Position numbers and translations under genes: made by a program
Assembly (NCBI GenBank): GCA_018969885.1
Contig: JAGWXN010000199.1
Coordinates: 1 to 6,178, forward strand
Direction of reading: 5' to 3'
Length of the DNA: 6,178 nt
DNA from: Betaproteobacteria bacterium
Lineage (GTDB): Bacteria > Pseudomonadota > Gammaproteobacteria > Burkholderiales > Burkholderiaceae
The notes under the pieces: generated by a model
The model's input: only the letters and a program-made list of their open reading frames with translations
Told to the model about the DNA's origin: nothing
Databases searched by the model: none
Shown: one piece after another, positions 5,194 to 6,178 of the stretch
Layout: the number at the start of each line of letters is the position of its first letter
How positions within the stretch are numbered: position 1 is the first letter of the stretch

Positions 5194-6178
5194 ATGATGA
5201 AGGCTTTCCAGTCCAACGCTTATCTTTTTGGCGCCAATGCGCCTTATCTCGAGGAGCTCTACGAGAGCTACCTCAAGAACCCCGGCTCGGTGCCTGAAAC
5301 CTGGCGGGAGTATTTCGACAACATGCAGATGGTGCCGGCGGCTGACGGCAGTGCTCAGTCGCGCGACATTGCGCATGCCCCCATCGTGCAGTCATTTGCC
5401 GAGCGCTCGCGCGAGGGCACGCTGCGGCCCCGTCTCATGGGGGGCGACGCTTCGTCGGCGCGCAAGCAGGTGTTTGTGCAGTCGTTGGTTGCCGCATACC
5501 GGTTCCTGGGTAACCGCTGGGCTGACCTCGATCCGCTCAAGCGCCAGGAGCAGCCCTCCATCCCCGAACTCGAGCCCGCCTTCTATGATTTTTCAGAAGG
5601 GGATCACGCCAATATCTATTCGGCCGCCAATACGTATTTCGGGTTTGATACCGCGCCGCTGCGGGAGATCGTGCGTGCCCTGCGTGAAACCTATTGCGGC
5701 TCAATTGGCGCCGAATTCATGCACATGACCGATCCTGCGCAAAAGCGCTGGATGCAGGAGCGGCTGGAATCGTCACGCGCCAGGCCTAGTTTTTCGGCCG
5801 ACAAGAAGAAACGCATTCTCGAGCGCCTGACCGCGGCCGAAGGGCTTGAGCGCTATCTGCATACCCGGTACGTCGGTCAGAAGCGATTCTCGCTCGAGGG
5901 CGGTGAAAGCTTCATCGCGGCCATGGACGAACTGATCCAGCGTGCCGGCGAGTCGGGAATTGAGGAAATCGTCATTGGCATGGCGCATCGCGGGCGTCTG
6001 AATGTGCTCGTGAACGTGCTGGGCAAAATGCCGCGCGATCTGTTTGCTGAGTTTGAAGGCCAGCATGCCGATGATCTGCCCTCGGGTGATGTGAAGTACC
6101 ACAACGGTTTTTCGAGTGACCTCACGACGCCGGGGGGGCCGGTCCATGTGTCGCTTGCCTTCAATCCCTCCCACCTTG
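5194..6178 (+). CDS. sucA: 2-oxoglutarate dehydrogenase E1 component SucA (OdhA), 3' end missing
   Basis: Thiamine-diphosphate enzyme that decarboxylates 2-oxoglutarate and passes the succinyl group to the lipoyl E2 subunit. 328 residues are visible of about 950 expected; the frame is open to the right edge. The N-terminal helical segment (residues 8-42, starting NAYLFGANAPYLEELYESYL) is the E1o region known to bind the E2 core. A variable linker follows, then the thiamine-binding domain from about residue 200. GMAHRGRLNVLVNVLGK carries H265 (E. coli H260), and KYHNGFSSD carries H303 (E. coli H298); the visible part ends in LAFNPSHL. Start ATG 5194 is fixed by the upstream in-frame stops and AAGGTG at 5181-5186; ATG 5197 is the only close alternative. 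sucB and lpd probably follow outside the window, as in relatives. A G7 run at 6132-6138 leaves the frame intact (PGGP). Confidence 0.97.
   Translation, partial: MMKAFQSNAYLFGANAPYLEELYESYLKNPGSVPETWREYFDNMQMVPAADGSAQSRDIAHAPIVQSFAERSREGTLRPRLMGGDASSARKQVFVQSLVAAYRFLGNRWADLDPLKRQEQPSIPELEPAFYDFSEGDHANIYSAANTYFGFDTAPLREIVRALRETYCGSIGAEFMHMTDPAQKRWMQERLESSRARPSFSADKKKRILERLTAAEGLERYLHTRYVGQKRFSLEGGESFIAAMDELIQRAGESGIEEIVIGMAHRGRLNVLVNVLGKMPRDLFAEFEGQHADDLPSGDVKYHNGFSSDLTTPGGPVHVSLAFNPSHL

Noticed and set aside
6132..6138. Run of seven G in sucA as a possible phase-variable site or sequencing error
   Set aside because: The frame is continuous and homologous on both sides (FSSD before, FNPSHL after), so there is no indel, and phase variation of a core TCA-cycle enzyme is implausible.
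1..6178. Novel defence, mobile or biosynthetic system
   Set aside because: Every reading frame with support is a conserved TCA-cycle gene or its assembly factor; there are no integrase, transposase, toxin, CRISPR or unknown genes in the window.

Overview
The window is a stretch of central carbon metabolism from a GC-rich proteobacterium. It holds six genes, all on the + strand, packed as an operon-like block: sdhC (5' end missing), sdhD, sdhA, sdhB, sdhE, gltA and then the first third of sucA (odhA), which runs off the right edge. The order sdhCDAB-sdhE-gltA-sucA, together with the protein sequences as I remember their relatives, points to a betaproteobacterium, most likely of the order Burkholderiales (Bordetella, Burkholderia and relatives keep this order). 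The species cannot be named from this window.

Layout. Positions 1-3355 encode the four subunits of succinate dehydrogenase (respiratory complex II): two membrane anchors carrying the haem b and quinone residues (SdhC, SdhD), the flavoprotein (SdhA) and the iron-sulfur protein (SdhB). sdhC/sdhD and sdhD/sdhA are separated by one base each, and sdhA/sdhB by 39 bases. sdhE (about 3345-3653), the small SdhA flavinylation factor, overlaps the end of sdhB. A 60-base spacer with a strong 11-pair hairpin and a possible promoter leads to gltA (3714-5006), a type II citrate synthase. A 187-base spacer, the largest non-coding stretch here, separates gltA from sucA (5194 onward), the E1 component of 2-oxoglutarate dehydrogenase. 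That spacer holds a (GC)6 tract and three consecutive hairpins ahead of the sucA ribosome binding site.

Together the genes supply three TCA-cycle enzymes: citrate synthase (entry of acetyl-CoA), 2-oxoglutarate dehydrogenase E1, and succinate dehydrogenase, which feeds electrons to ubiquinone, plus the maturation factor that helps put FAD on SdhA. All visible reading frames are intact, and every catalytic or cofactor residue I checked is present.

I see no mobile element, RNA gene, CRISPR array, phage gene or defence system, and no evidence of a new biological system. What is worth a second look is regulatory: the structured spacers on both sides of gltA, a short ORF that bridges sdhA and sdhB, and uncertain starts for sdhB and sdhE.
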